Source: Roseibium sp. TrichSKD4 (GTDB lineage: Bacteria; Pseudomonadota; Alphaproteobacteria; Rhizobiales; Stappiaceae). From it: a stretch of 64,000 bases of DNA. The translations under genes were made by a program, and so were the position numbers. Where the stretch lies: contig NZ_GL476314.1 of assembly GCF_000148725.1 (NCBI RefSeq), positions 57,375 through 121,374 of the forward strand. The letters run 5' to 3'. The notes beneath the pieces were generated by a model that was given only the letters and a program-made list of their open reading frames with translations, made no database searches and had not been told where the DNA came from. Position 1 is the first letter of the stretch; every line of letters begins with the position of its first letter. Shown one piece after another: positions 15,386 to 25,422 of this stretch.

Positions 15386-17448
15386 CGTCCTTCGCGATAC
15401 CAGGTCGCTGTTATTGCGCCCAGTAGCAAGGCAAGGCCGAGTAATCCAAGGAACAGCGGATACCGATCAACTCCGTTCAAAACCGTGGCGTTGCTTGCCT
15501 TAAAGCCGATCCAGCCATTTCCGGAGAAGTTCGTAGCGTTTTGAAGGGCGACGGTGCGTGGAATGGCAAGCGAACTATCGGCTATTTGCAGGCGCTTTGT
15601 GGACCCGCTTGTGGCTTTGTTAAGCGGAGCCAGATTGTCACCGGTTGAAAGGACGTCGGTATATTCTTTCGGGTTTTGTGGACCGGCGTGAACCAGGCCG
15701 GTCATTGATCCGTCCGTTATGGAGAAAAGCCCGGTTTCAGTGACGGGCATCGCGCCGCGCCATAGCCCCGGATCGGCTTCGGTCATCGTCAAGGTTGAGG
15801 TTTCACCTGTAGGGGAGGTGACGGTCACATCACGAATGCTCTCAGCAAGCGTTTGGCGTTCGACAATGAGTTCCGGCCCGCGCATGGCAACGCGCAAGGC
15901 TTCTTCTTCCAAATCCGGTTCCTGCATCAACCAATGGCCCAACCGCCGCAGCAGAGGGACATGTGGACCTCCGCCCTCATAGCCGCGGGCCCACAGCCAT
16001 ACATGGTCTGACAACAGCAGAGCGACCCGTCCTTCATCCACCCTGTTTAGAACGAGGAGGGGGGTATCTTGTGGGCCGGACATCAGATGTTTCCAGCATC
16101 CACTTCCGTATTGACTGCTCTGAACCAACGGCTCCAGGCCGGTGGCGTTTGGCTTGCTCCGGGCAAACCACGGGTCACCGGGTGCCGCTCACCCAGTTTT
16201 GCAGCGTCGCATGGAAAGGTTCTTCCAAATTGCGCCAGTTGGCGGGCAGAAGATTGGAGCAGAGTGTGCGGTATAGCTGCCGCCTTCTGCATAGTCCGGT
16301 CCGCTGGCCAAAAGCACTGCCCCGCCATTGCGCACGTAGCGCGCAATGTTGTCGAAATAGAGCATTGGCAACACGCCGCGCCGGACATACCGGTCAAAGA
16401 TAATCAGATCGAATTCGTCAATCTTGACGGAGAATAGTTCGCGGGTTGGAAACGCGATCAAGGACAGCTCATTGATTGGCGTGCCGTCCTGTTTTTCCGG
16501 GGGGCGCAGGATCGTGAAATGAACCAGATCAACCGAAGCATCGGACTTGAGGAGGTTTCGCCAGGTTCGTTCGCCTGCATGGGGCGAGCCAGAGACCAAA
16601 AGCACTCTCAGGTTTTCGCGAATCCCATCGATGGTGACAACAACACGATTGTTGAGTTCGGTGAGTTCTCCATCAAGCGGAGCGGCTTCAAATTCAAAGA
16701 TGTTGTTGCCGCCATGGGTGATCTCTATCGGTATGTCGATGGTGCTTCCAACAGTGGCTGAACGTTCGCTGATGATGTTGCCATCCTGTTTGATCGACAG
16801 CCGCACACGAGAAGGGCCGCCCGTGCCTGCCCCTTGATCTTCAATGCGAACCGAAACAAGTTGCTCTGAGCCGACAAGCCCGAAACGGGGCGCCTTGTGA
16901 AGCACAAGACGGCGGTCTTTTTCATCTGCCGAACCAGTTATCAGGCTGTGAACAGGCGCGCTGAAGCCAAGGCTCGCGGCTTTTTCGGGAATATCGTGAA
17001 CCTGCCCATCTGTGATGAGAACCGCGCCGCCGACACGTTCCGGCGGCACATCGGAAAGACCGTTTGCGAGCGTTTGGAACAGCTGCGTGCCGTCCCCGCT
17101 GCCGTTGTTTCTGGCTTCCAGAACACGAACATCAAACCCGTCCAGCGCGTTCAGACGGCTTTTCAGTTCACCTGCGGCTGTTTCTGTGGTGGCAAGCCTG
17201 TCATCCAGTTTTTGGCTCTGACTTTTGTCGACAACAACGGCTACCACGCTGGAGAGTGGACTACGGTCTTCGTGCTCTATGGCGGGGTTGGCAAGCGCCA
17301 GGACAACCAAGACAAGCGTTAAACCTCTGAGCACCCATCCGCGCATGCTCAACAGGCCCAGCAATCCCGTGGCGACAATGGCAAGAAGAATGGCAGCCGA
17401 AAGCGCCCAAACAGGGATAAGAGGTGAGAAGGAGATTGACCAGATCAT
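15382..17448 (-). pseudogene. Large membrane protein with VWA/glutamine-amidotransferase-like region, broken by frame changes
   Basis: Reading from ATG 17448 (GAGGAG 6 nt upstream), the protein has two N-terminal membrane segments, a VWA-like part (VVVDKSQSQKLDDRL), beta-rich repeats and an amidotransferase-like part (LASGPDYAEGG). The frame then breaks near 16276, 16198 and 16086, each fixed by adding one base. Homologous text resumes as LYRT / EEPFHATLQ, then GERHPVTRGLPGA, then LMSGPQDTPLLVLNRVDEG, ending with a C-terminal membrane segment. It is the last gene of a MoxR-DUF58-DUF4159 operon. All three are apparent single-base losses at short runs, so they may be sequencing errors rather than decay. 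Confidence 0.75.
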
Positions 17449-17458
17449 GGATGTCTCC

Positions 17459-20269
17459 TCATTGTCCAAGCCGTTCCAGCAGCGCAGGAATATGCACCTG
17501 ATCCGCCTTGTAGTTGCCGGTAAAGCTGTACATCACGATGTTGACCCCAGCCCGGAAGGCGTAATCTCGCTGATTGGGATCGTTGGGAACTGTCGGGAAC
17601 ATGAATGAACCCGATGCGTCGATGGCCCATGCGGCGGCAAAATCATTGCCGGTAATCAGAACCGGAGAGACTCCGTCTCCCGCTCGAACAGGGCGACCGC
17701 TGCCTGTTGTTGCGTCGCCGCTACCTTCGACCCACAACGGGCTGGTGGCGTATCGTCCCGGAAAGCTATCCAACAGATAAAAGGCTTTTGTCAGCACATG
17801 ATCCTGTGGAACCGGTTCCAGAGGCGGGATGTCGAGATCATCCAGGATTTCTCGCAGCTTTAATGTGGCCGGTGTTGTTGAGAACCCGGTAGTGCCTACG
17901 GTGATGTGGTCACGCGTATCAAACAGGATTGTTCCACCGTTGCGCATGAAAGTGTCAATTCGCGACATGGTGCGCGCATCAGGGACTTCAAGCGACGGAT
18001 CAAGTGGCCAGTAGAGAAGGGAGTAAAACGCCAGTTCATCATTGGCAATGTCCACACCAATGGCGTCGCCCGGTTCCAACGCAGTGCGCTCTGACAAAAA
18101 TTGGGTCAATCCATTGAGGCCTGCCAGACTTGTTTGATCAATCTCGGCAATTCCGGTTTTCACAAAGGCAAGCCGTGTTTGCAGGGTCGATTGCAAGGCC
18201 TGATAATCATCTGCTATCGTCTCTTGCGCTAAGGCTTTGTCTGCCATCGGCAGGAGAAGGGTTGCCAGGATAACAACGCTCGCAAGGCTTGAACCCCGCA
18301 CTTTGAGCCGACTGACAGCTCCGCCCATTGCTAAAACGGCAATTACGTCCAGCATCAACAAGATGAAGGCGAGGGAGAACAGAATGGCGCGCAGATCAAC
18401 AGGATCAGCGGTTGGATACTCTCTGACATCCACATTGTCTCCGAACGTATCGGTGTTGAGCGCCGCAAGCGTGTCGTCCGGTTTCAAAAGGTTCAAGGCG
18501 CGGAAGCCGTCTTCTGTTCCATAAAGACCCGGCGGTGTGGTGCGACTTGCAGCTGAGTCAGCGAAGTCTCGCGCTGCAATCGGAGGAACGTCCGCAGGCG
18601 GTGAGGTAAAGTTGCCATATCCATCCAGCAAGCGAAGCGGCGGCAATGTGCCTTGCTCTGTGCCGTCTTCGGTGTTTGTCACAGATACAGCGTTGGAAAT
18701 GGCCAACATGCGGCGCAGCATTTCCAGAAATGTTCCAGACAGTGGCAAGTTTGACCAGGAGGTATCGGCTGTCACATGGAAAAGCACGATGGTTCCTCGG
18801 CCAAAGGGCGTTGCGGTCACCAGCGGTGTACCGTCTTCCAGCATTGCCCAAGTCTTGGACGGAAGTTCGGCCGTTGGTTCAGCCAAAACCTGACGGCTGA
18901 CAATAACATCCTTGGGAATTGGCAGTCCCGCAAAGGGAGAGTTGTCAGAAAACTCGGTAAGGCGTTGAGGTTGCTTCCACGACAAGCTGCCTCCCAACGA
19001 GCGGTCCCCGGAGCGCAAGGTCACGGGTGTCAGGCGGTCCGTGCCGCCTGCTGTTCTCGGGCCTGCAAAACGAACGAGAGTTCCGCCGTCGCGCACCCAG
19101 CCCTCAATCGTCTCTAGCGAAAGATCAGGAAGCCGACCGATATCGGCAAGGACCAGAACGGAAATACCGTTGTCCAGCAATTCAGGGACCGCAGTGTCCA
19201 AATCGCCTGATTTTGGCTTGCGCAGGTCGGAAAATGGGTTGAGCGCCCGCTCAAGATAAAACAGAGGGGAGAGGAGTGGTTGGGCCAGATCGCCGGATTG
19301 TCCAGAAATAATGCCGACCACTCGGCGGCGCCAGCTGTCATCAATCAGCTGGACCGATGCTGCGCTCGATGTGCCCTTGATTTCGAGACGGGCAATTTCG
19401 TTCCGCAGTTCGCTTGGAATGGTGAAGCGGGCCTCTGTCTCCAGGGCGTTGTTTTCAAATGATACGGTTGCCTCGCCGAGTGAAAGCCCTTTGATGTCGA
19501 GTGCCTGAACAGTGGCGGAGGAAACCGTGTCTTCCGGGTGGCGGGCGACTATAATACTCAAGGCTTCTGACGTGTTTTCCGGGGCCTTGAGCGCTTTGTG
19601 CGGGGTCAGTCCGGAATAGACTGTCAAAGGGGCATCGCTGATAATTTTGGCAAGATCGGCCGAGAAAGCACCGGGGGAGGTGCCTTCCGAATTATCGGAA
19701 AGGCAAATAACGGCTACGGGGGCGGTCTCATTCGCAGCTTTGCGAAGTCCAATCACTAACTCTGATCGATTGGGAGCATAGGGGCGCGGTTTGATGGCGC
19801 GAAGACGTTCCAGGGCGGTAACAGCTGCTTCTGGAGCCAGGTTTTGGGACGGGCCATCAGCTGTCGCAGCGAACAAGACCGGTCGACCCTCACTTTGGGC
19901 CGCTTCCAGTATTTGTTCTGCAGTGCGAACTTGATCGTCCCAGTGTTTCGATGATTGCCAGCCATTGTCCATCAGCAGCCAGAAGACATCGTCTCCAGAT
20001 TGAACTGTTTCCATGGGGCGCCAGATTGGGCTGGAAAGGGCAAGGATTAAGCACGCGGCAAGCAGAAGGCGCAAAAGGGTCAGCCACCAAGGACTTTTTT
20101 GCGGTGTTTCTTCGTGCTGCTCAATGTCCAAAAGGAGGCGGGTCGGCGGAAACGCAACTTCCCGCGGGCGCGGCGGTGTCAGCCGCAGCAGCCACCAGAT
20201 CACGGGCAACAAAAACAATGCGGCAAGAACCCATGGGGCACCAAAGGCAAGTGGGAGGCCTGAAAACAT
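17459..20269 (-). CDS. BatA/DUF4159 domain membrane protein
   Basis: 936 aa from ATG 20269 (GAGGAG 6-7 nt upstream, overlapping the previous stop as TGATG). The N-terminus is a BatA-type two-helix membrane domain (LAFGAPWVLAALFLLPVIWWLLRL) followed by a second helix pair. A long periplasmic or cytoplasmic VWA-like part follows, then a membrane segment at ~630-650. A C-terminal DUF4159 domain runs from ~690 (LAFVKTGIAEIDQTSLAGLNGL; GGTILFDTRDHITVG). Proteins of this kind travel with MoxR ATPases and DUF58 proteins in alphaproteobacteria and are thought to serve envelope or complex assembly; the precise role is unknown. Confidence 0.88.
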   Translation of the reverse strand: MFSGLPLAFGAPWVLAALFLLPVIWWLLRLTPPRPREVAFPPTRLLLDIEQHEETPQKSPWWLTLLRLLLAACLILALSSPIWRPMETVQSGDDVFWLLMDNGWQSSKHWDDQVRTAEQILEAAQSEGRPVLFAATADGPSQNLAPEAAVTALERLRAIKPRPYAPNRSELVIGLRKAANETAPVAVICLSDNSEGTSPGAFSADLAKIISDAPLTVYSGLTPHKALKAPENTSEALSIIVARHPEDTVSSATVQALDIKGLSLGEATVSFENNALETEARFTIPSELRNEIARLEIKGTSSAASVQLIDDSWRRRVVGIISGQSGDLAQPLLSPLFYLERALNPFSDLRKPKSGDLDTAVPELLDNGISVLVLADIGRLPDLSLETIEGWVRDGGTLVRFAGPRTAGGTDRLTPVTLRSGDRSLGGSLSWKQPQRLTEFSDNSPFAGLPIPKDVIVSRQVLAEPTAELPSKTWAMLEDGTPLVTATPFGRGTIVLFHVTADTSWSNLPLSGTFLEMLRRMLAISNAVSVTNTEDGTEQGTLPPLRLLDGYGNFTSPPADVPPIAARDFADSAASRTTPPGLYGTEDGFRALNLLKPDDTLAALNTDTFGDNVDVREYPTADPVDLRAILFSLAFILLMLDVIAVLAMGGAVSRLKVRGSSLASVVILATLLLPMADKALAQETIADDYQALQSTLQTRLAFVKTGIAEIDQTSLAGLNGLTQFLSERTALEPGDAIGVDIANDELAFYSLLYWPLDPSLEVPDARTMSRIDTFMRNGGTILFDTRDHITVGTTGFSTTPATLKLREILDDLDIPPLEPVPQDHVLTKAFYLLDSFPGRYATSPLWVEGSGDATTGSGRPVRAGDGVSPVLITGNDFAAAWAIDASGSFMFPTVPNDPNQRDYAFRAGVNIVMYSFTGNYKADQVHIPALLERLGQ

Positions 20270-21192
20270 CAATACTCCTCCCCGGTTGCGAGGGCTTCTG
20301 CTGAGCCAGAAAGGGCACTGTGCAGGACCAGCAGCGGTTCAGCGGCGGAGCGGTCTGTGTGATGCACCGTGTAGGTCCATCCGGCGCGTCGGGCGATGTC
20401 TCTGACGGTAGCCCGATGGGTCTCCAGGTTCTGGTGATAGGATTCGCGCCATTTTTCTGCGCGGCCAGTCGTCAATTTCAGTCCGCTTTCAGGATCGAGA
20501 AATTCAACGCGCCCGTCGAAAGGGAAGGTTTCCTCAATGGGGTCGAGCACCTGCACCAAATGGCCTCTGGCTCCTGTGCCCGCCACGTGATGAACCCAAG
20601 CTTCAATTTTGTCGACCGGATCCAGAAGATCCGAGATCAGGACAACATCCGAAAACCGCTGAATTCCGGTTGTGTCGGGAAGAGCGGCAGGTTTGCCGAG
20701 GTGGGCGAGGGCACTGGCGAGCCATTCAGCAGCTTTTCTATCTGAAAATGCTCGGGTTACCCCTGTCAGGCCAATGCGTTCTCCCGTATCAGCCAACATA
20801 TCCGCCAGCGCCAGCATCAAGACAATGGAACGGTCCCGCTTGGAGGTGGTCGACAATCGGGACTGGAATGCCATGGAACTGGAAAGGTCAGCCCATAGCC
20901 AAACTGTGTGAGCTGCTTCCCATTCCCGTTCGCGGACATAAAGATGATCATCGCGTGCTGAACGCCGCCAGTCGATGCGTTTGGCCGGTTCTCCCATGAC
21001 GAACGGTCTGAACTGCCAAAAGCTCTCACCGGGGCCGGCTCTGCGCCGACCGTGCCAGCCTGCGATAACAGAGTTTGCGACATGGCTGGCCTCAATCAGA
21101 AGGTCCGGCAAGGCTTCGGCAACCGAGCAGGCCTCGCCGATCATGTTGGGCCAGTTGGCCTGATCTCCGATGTCCTTCTGGACCTGTGCCAT
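20269..21192 (-). CDS. DUF58 domain-containing protein
   Basis: 307 aa. The DUF58 signature is clear at ~70-90: GEPAKRIDWRRSARDDHLYVRE. It is followed by a VWA-like fold (TVWLWADLSSSMAF, with a degenerate metal-site DLSSS). DUF58 proteins work with MoxR AAA+ ATPases. It lies 27 bp after moxR and its stop overlaps the start of the DUF4159 gene, so the three form an operon. Confidence 0.92.
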   Translation of the reverse strand: MAQVQKDIGDQANWPNMIGEACSVAEALPDLLIEASHVANSVIAGWHGRRRAGPGESFWQFRPFVMGEPAKRIDWRRSARDDHLYVREREWEAAHTVWLWADLSSSMAFQSRLSTTSKRDRSIVLMLALADMLADTGERIGLTGVTRAFSDRKAAEWLASALAHLGKPAALPDTTGIQRFSDVVLISDLLDPVDKIEAWVHHVAGTGARGHLVQVLDPIEETFPFDGRVEFLDPESGLKLTTGRAEKWRESYHQNLETHRATVRDIARRAGWTYTVHHTDRSAAEPLLVLHSALSGSAEALATGEEY

Positions 21193-21219
21193 GGTACCGC
21201 GTCTCCCTTTGTGCTTGCG

Positions 21220-22239
21220 TCAGGCGATCCGGGCTTTCACACGGGAGATGACATTTCGAACGGTGTGACCATCCGCACGGGCGGCGAACGTCAAAGCCAT
21301 GCGGTGCTGCAGGACGGGTTCTGCTAATGCAAGGACGTCATCTACAGAGGGTGCAAGGCGCCCATCAACAAGAGCTCTGGCGCGTACCGTCAGCATCAAG
21401 GCCTGGCTTGCGCGTGGCCCCGGCCCCCAAGCGATCAGTTTGGTTATGTCGTCCCGATCCTGATTTTCCTGCGGGCGGGCAACGCGGACCAGCTGCAATA
21501 TCGCGTTGACCACGCTCTCGCCTACCGGCATTTGGCGCACAAGCTGCTGGTATTCCGCCAGTTCCGCCGCTTCCATGGCGACCTGAGGTTCTGCCTGATT
21601 GGCCCCTGTTGTTTCCAGAAGGATTTTCCGTTCGGCGTCAAGGTCAGGATAATGCACATCAATCTGCATCAGGAACCGGTCCAGCTGGGCTTCTGGAAGC
21701 GGATAGGTGCCTTCCTGTTCAAGCGGGTTCTGTGTTGCCAAAACATGGAAGGGGCGGGGAAGATTATGGGCCTGACCAGCGACCGTCACATGGTATTCCT
21801 GCATCGCTTGCAAGAGAGCGGACTGTGTGCGTGGACTGGCTCGGTTGATTTCATCAGCCATCAACAGTTGCGAGAAAATCGGACCCTGAATGAAGCGGAA
21901 AGACCGGCTGCCATCTTGTCCCTGTTCCATCACTTCAGCGCCAAGAATGTCAGAGGGCATAAGGTCTGGCGTGAACTGAATGCGCCGGGCATCCAGACCA
22001 AGGACGGTTCCAAGCGTTTCGACCAGTTTGGTTTTGGCAAGACCCGGAACCCCGACCAATAAACCGTGGCCACCTGCAAGGATTGTGACCAAGGTCTGTT
22101 CAACAACCGTTTCCTGACCGAAAATGATCTGCGCGATATCGGCTTTCGCCTGGGTCACACGGGCGACTGCCTTTTCAGCCCTTTCGGCAATGGCAGCTTC
22201 ATCAAGGTTCCCTGAAGGGGATGGGGTCACTACGCTCAT
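21220..22239 (-). CDS. MoxR-family AAA+ ATPase
   Basis: 339 aa. Walker A GVPGLAKTK (~79-87) and Walker B LLMADEINRA are intact, as are the sensor-1 (LATQNPLEQEGTYPLPEAQ) and AAA lid regions. MoxR ATPases act as chaperones that insert cofactors or remodel partner complexes, usually with VWA-type proteins. It is the first gene of the block with DUF58 and DUF4159 proteins, transcribed away from the DUF1285 operon across a 264-bp divergent region. Confidence 0.94.
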   Translation of the reverse strand: MSVVTPSPSGNLDEAAIAERAEKAVARVTQAKADIAQIIFGQETVVEQTLVTILAGGHGLLVGVPGLAKTKLVETLGTVLGLDARRIQFTPDLMPSDILGAEVMEQGQDGSRSFRFIQGPIFSQLLMADEINRASPRTQSALLQAMQEYHVTVAGQAHNLPRPFHVLATQNPLEQEGTYPLPEAQLDRFLMQIDVHYPDLDAERKILLETTGANQAEPQVAMEAAELAEYQQLVRQMPVGESVVNAILQLVRVARPQENQDRDDITKLIAWGPGPRASQALMLTVRARALVDGRLAPSVDDVLALAEPVLQHRMALTFAARADGHTVRNVISRVKARIA

Positions 22240-22503
22240 GTGGCACCTCTTTCGTGGGTCTGGACCGGGTCTCTTCCTCTGCTCTCATGTTCCACGCAGA
22301 CAAAGCTGCCGGACCGACTCTCCCATGGATTTACCGAGTTTGGCATCATCTCATTCACTAGATAAGTCGCAAATTATTGCGAGACAGGGGCAATTGGCGT
22401 TTTGCAGACAGGAAATCCTGACTTTGTCGTCATTGACATGGGCTGGCAAGCGGCCCAAATCGAAATGATGAAATTGTGAAGAGTGATCGGCTTGGGTAGG
22501 GCA

Positions 22504-23112
22504 ATGGCAGAAACGGAAACTGGACTGAACGACATTCCGCTTGGGCTGGCTGCCCTGATGGAACGTGCTGGTTCTCCTAGAAAATCCTTGCCTCCGGTTG
22601 AAAAATGGAACCCGCCCTATTGTGGTGAATTGGACATCCGGATCTCAGCTGATGGAACCTGGAGCTATAATGGCAGCCCGATCAGGCGAGAGCCTTTGGT
22701 CCGGCTTTTTGCGTCGGTGCTGCGCCGTGATGAAGATGATCGTCACTATCTGGTGACACCTGTGGAAAGGATCGGAATTTTCGTGGAGGACGCGCCCTTT
22801 GTGGCCGTTGAGATGGACATTCAAGGTGAAAACCTGTCGCAAGAGCTGACACTGCGCTCCAATATGGGGGATGTGTTTGCGATCGGTGAAGACAATCCGC
22901 TCTGGTTTCAGGTCGAGCCGGAAACGTTGGGACTGAAACCCTACGCCCGGGTGCGGGGCCGCCTAGACGCCCTGTTTGCGCGGCCACTTCTCTATCAATT
23001 GGCTGATGTGTTCGAGGAGCATCCAGACGACAACCAGCGGATGGGTGTTTGGAGCGGTGGAAAGTTCTTTGATCTGCCGCAGAACGCTTTATCTAATGAA
23101 GATGACAATTGA
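22504..23112 (+). CDS. DUF1285 domain-containing protein
   Basis: 202 aa from ATG 22504 (GGTAGGG upstream; GTG 22483 possible). Family text includes WNPPYCGELDIRISADGTWSYNGSPIRREPLVRLFASVLRRD, which runs ~35-75, and VTPVERIGIFVEDAPFVA. The function is unknown. It is the first gene of a run DUF1285, CoA pyrophosphatase, DUF6111, CCA transferase common in Hyphomicrobiales. The arrangement divergent from moxR is also common there, but no link in function is established. Confidence 0.9.
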   Translation: MAETETGLNDIPLGLAALMERAGSPRKSLPPVEKWNPPYCGELDIRISADGTWSYNGSPIRREPLVRLFASVLRRDEDDRHYLVTPVERIGIFVEDAPFVAVEMDIQGENLSQELTLRSNMGDVFAIGEDNPLWFQVEPETLGLKPYARVRGRLDALFARPLLYQLADVFEEHPDDNQRMGVWSGGKFFDLPQNALSNEDDN

Positions 23113-23135
23113 ACCCTGCTGGGCAAAACCAACGC

Positions 23136-23789
23136 ATGACTTCAACTTATCCAAATCCGGAGACTGCTGCACTGGATGCTGAATTTATGAGCCTTCGGGA
23201 GCGGCTAGCCGAAAGGGCGCCGCTTTTTGGCGGTCGGGACACTGGAGACCATGTTTTGAACCCCGACATGGGGCCTTATGCCAAGGCAAAGGGAGCGCCC
23301 AAAGATGCTGCGGTTCTTATCCCGATCATTCGTGACATGGATGGTGCAGCTGTCCTTTTGACGCAGCGGACGGCGCACCTGTCGGCGCATGCCGGTCAGA
23401 TTGCTTTTCCAGGTGGTAAGATCGACCCGGAAGATGGAACGCCGGAAAGGGCCGCATTGCGCGAGGCGGAAGAGGAGATCGGGCTTGCTTCTAATGAAGT
23501 TCAACTGATCGGCAATCTTGCGCCCTATCTAACAGGGTCCGGATACAAGATCATCCCGGTGGTTGCCGAACTGGAGACGCGTCCTAGATTAAAGGCAAAC
23601 CCGAATGAGGTGGCGGATATCTTTGAAGTGCCTCTGTCCTTCCTTATGAATCCGGCCAATCATGAAACCCATAGTCGGGTTTGGCAGGGCTATCGGCGGT
23701 ACTTTTATGCTATGCCGTATCAAGAGCGCTATATATGGGGTGTGACTGCCGGAATCATCCGATCCCTCTATGACACGGTTTATGCCTGA
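23136..23789 (+). CDS. Nudix CoA pyrophosphatase (NudL-like)
   Basis: 217 aa from ATG 23136; a TTG at 23109 overlapping the DUF1285 stop is an alternative. The CoA-diphosphatase region has LTQRTAHLSAHAGQIAFPGG (~80-99) and a full Nudix box, G...EDGTPERAALREAEEEIGL. The upstream LSAHAGQIAFPGG matches the extended UPF0035 motif that sets CoA pyrophosphatases apart. It cleaves CoA to 4'-phosphopantetheine and 3',5'-ADP. The stop overlaps the next ATG. Confidence 0.9.
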   Translation: MTSTYPNPETAALDAEFMSLRERLAERAPLFGGRDTGDHVLNPDMGPYAKAKGAPKDAAVLIPIIRDMDGAAVLLTQRTAHLSAHAGQIAFPGGKIDPEDGTPERAALREAEEEIGLASNEVQLIGNLAPYLTGSGYKIIPVVAELETRPRLKANPNEVADIFEVPLSFLMNPANHETHSRVWQGYRRYFYAMPYQERYIWGVTAGIIRSLYDTVYA

Positions 23790-24049
23790 TGCTTCGCGTT
23801 GTTCTTTCGCATTTTGTTTTGTTTTTGCTGCCCTTTCTTGGCTACGCGCTGTGGCTGTTTTTGAACAAGAAGGCGCAGACTTCCGAGAATTGGCGGAACG
23901 GTCCGTTGGCATGGCTGGCGTTGTCTGGTGTCGTGCTTGTGGTTGTAAGCCTTATAACGCTTGCATCCTTCAAACAGGCGCCGGATGGGGCGGAGTATCG
24001 TCCTTCCAGGTTGGAGAACGGTGTTTTCATCCCAGGTGGATATGAATGA
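23789..24049 (+). CDS. DUF6111 family small membrane protein
   Basis: 86 aa with two membrane helices (~3-23 and ~43-64) and a short polar tail ending PGGYE. It matches the small DUF6111-type proteins that lie between CoA pyrophosphatase and CCA transferase genes in Hyphomicrobiales. The function is unknown. Its start overlaps the preceding stop (TGATG) and the next gene starts 3 bp after its stop, so it is translated as part of this operon. Confidence 0.82.
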   Translation: MLRVVLSHFVLFLLPFLGYALWLFLNKKAQTSENWRNGPLAWLALSGVVLVVVSLITLASFKQAPDGAEYRPSRLENGVFIPGGYE

Positions 24050-24052
24050 TTG

Positions 24053-25303
24053 ATGGCTGACACGCCCGCCCAAATAGATCTCTCCGGGCAAGACTGGTTA
24101 CACGCTAACGGTCTGCAGCGACTTTTCGATGCGTTGGAAAAAGCGGGTGCTGAAGCGCGGGCTGTTGGCGGTGCTGTGCGAAACAGCTTGGTGTCAGTGC
24201 CTGTAGTTGACGTTGATATTGCAACAACAGCGCGCCCAGAAGATGTTATCGCAGCTGTCAATGCCGCCGGTCTCAAACCAATTCCCACTGGCGTTGATCA
24301 TGGAACGGTGACTGTTTTGAGCGAGGGTGAAGCCTATGAGGTGACGACCCTGCGGCGGGATGTTGAAACCTTCGGACGACAGGCCAAGGTCGTGTTTGGT
24401 TCTGATTGGATCGAGGATGCTAAGCGTCGTGATTTCACCCTGAATGCCATTTACGCTGATCGTGCCGGAACCTTGTTCGACCCGCTTGGCGGCGTTCCAG
24501 ATTGTTTGGCCGGGCGTGTTCGCTTTATTGGAAATCCAGAGGGGCGCATACGGGAAGATTATCTGCGTATCCTCCGATTTTTCCGCATTCATGCCACATA
24601 TGGAAAAGGGAAGCTTGATCCGGAAGGTCTTGCGGCTTGTGCGAGGCTGCAAGAAGGATTGCAAACGCTCTCGTCCGAACGCATTGGCGCGGAGATGAAG
24701 CGACTGCTGCCAGCTTCTGGTGGCTCGAGCGTCGTTCCCGAGATGGCGCAAAAGGGCATTTTGCATCAAGTCTTGCTGCAGGATGCAGATACCGATGTTT
24801 ATTGCAGGCTGCATGGATATGCTGCCATCCGTAATACACCAATTCCCTTCACAACCTATCTGGTGGCGCTGATTGGCCTTTCGGAAAGCACACTTCGCAA
24901 AGTGGCCGAGCGTTTGCGTCTTTCAAATCGTGAACTGGACCATATGCTTAGCGTTGCGAAAGCCGCTGAGACACAAAGCACCTCCAATCCTCCTATTGAT
25001 CCCCGTCTTCAGCTGTATCATTTCGGCGCGGTGGCCAGCCTGCAAGCTGCCTTTCTTTCCTTTTCTGCCCATGAGCATGTGTCGTCCGCTGATGGTTTGT
25101 CCGACTGCCAAGAAGCTTTTTTGTCTGCACTGGAGAATGAGGAGCTGCCGGTTTTTCCAATACAGGGAAAGGACCTAATTTCCGCTGGTATGGCTCCGGG
25201 ACCAGAGATCGGAGCAGCACTCAAAAAGCTGGAAAACATCTGGATTGCGGGTGGTTTGAAGCAGGGGCGTAGCGAGCTTCTGAAGTTAGCGGTCACAACT
25301 TGA
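24053..25303 (+). CDS. cca: CCA tRNA nucleotidyltransferase
   Basis: 416 aa. Class II poly(A)-polymerase-like nucleotidyltransferase with the GGAVRN loop (~38), metal motif VDVDIATTARPEDV (~49) and RRDFTLNAIYAD (~124). The RNA-binding helical domain follows (REDYLRILRFFRIHATYG). It adds or repairs the 3' CCA end of tRNAs. ATG 24053 is chosen over TTG 24050. It is the last gene of the operon. Confidence 0.95.
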   Translation: MADTPAQIDLSGQDWLHANGLQRLFDALEKAGAEARAVGGAVRNSLVSVPVVDVDIATTARPEDVIAAVNAAGLKPIPTGVDHGTVTVLSEGEAYEVTTLRRDVETFGRQAKVVFGSDWIEDAKRRDFTLNAIYADRAGTLFDPLGGVPDCLAGRVRFIGNPEGRIREDYLRILRFFRIHATYGKGKLDPEGLAACARLQEGLQTLSSERIGAEMKRLLPASGGSSVVPEMAQKGILHQVLLQDADTDVYCRLHGYAAIRNTPIPFTTYLVALIGLSESTLRKVAERLRLSNRELDHMLSVAKAAETQSTSNPPIDPRLQLYHFGAVASLQAAFLSFSAHEHVSSADGLSDCQEAFLSALENEELPVFPIQGKDLISAGMAPGPEIGAALKKLENIWIAGGLKQGRSELLKLAVTT

Positions 25304-25422
25304 ATTAAACTCTGAGTTTTGTGTGATTGCGAGTGCAATTATAAAGTAACCTAAAGGAAGTTGTTACTTTTTTGCTCTCTAATGTCCCGGCATACGTATT
25401 TTGTGTTCGGGGCCATATAAAA

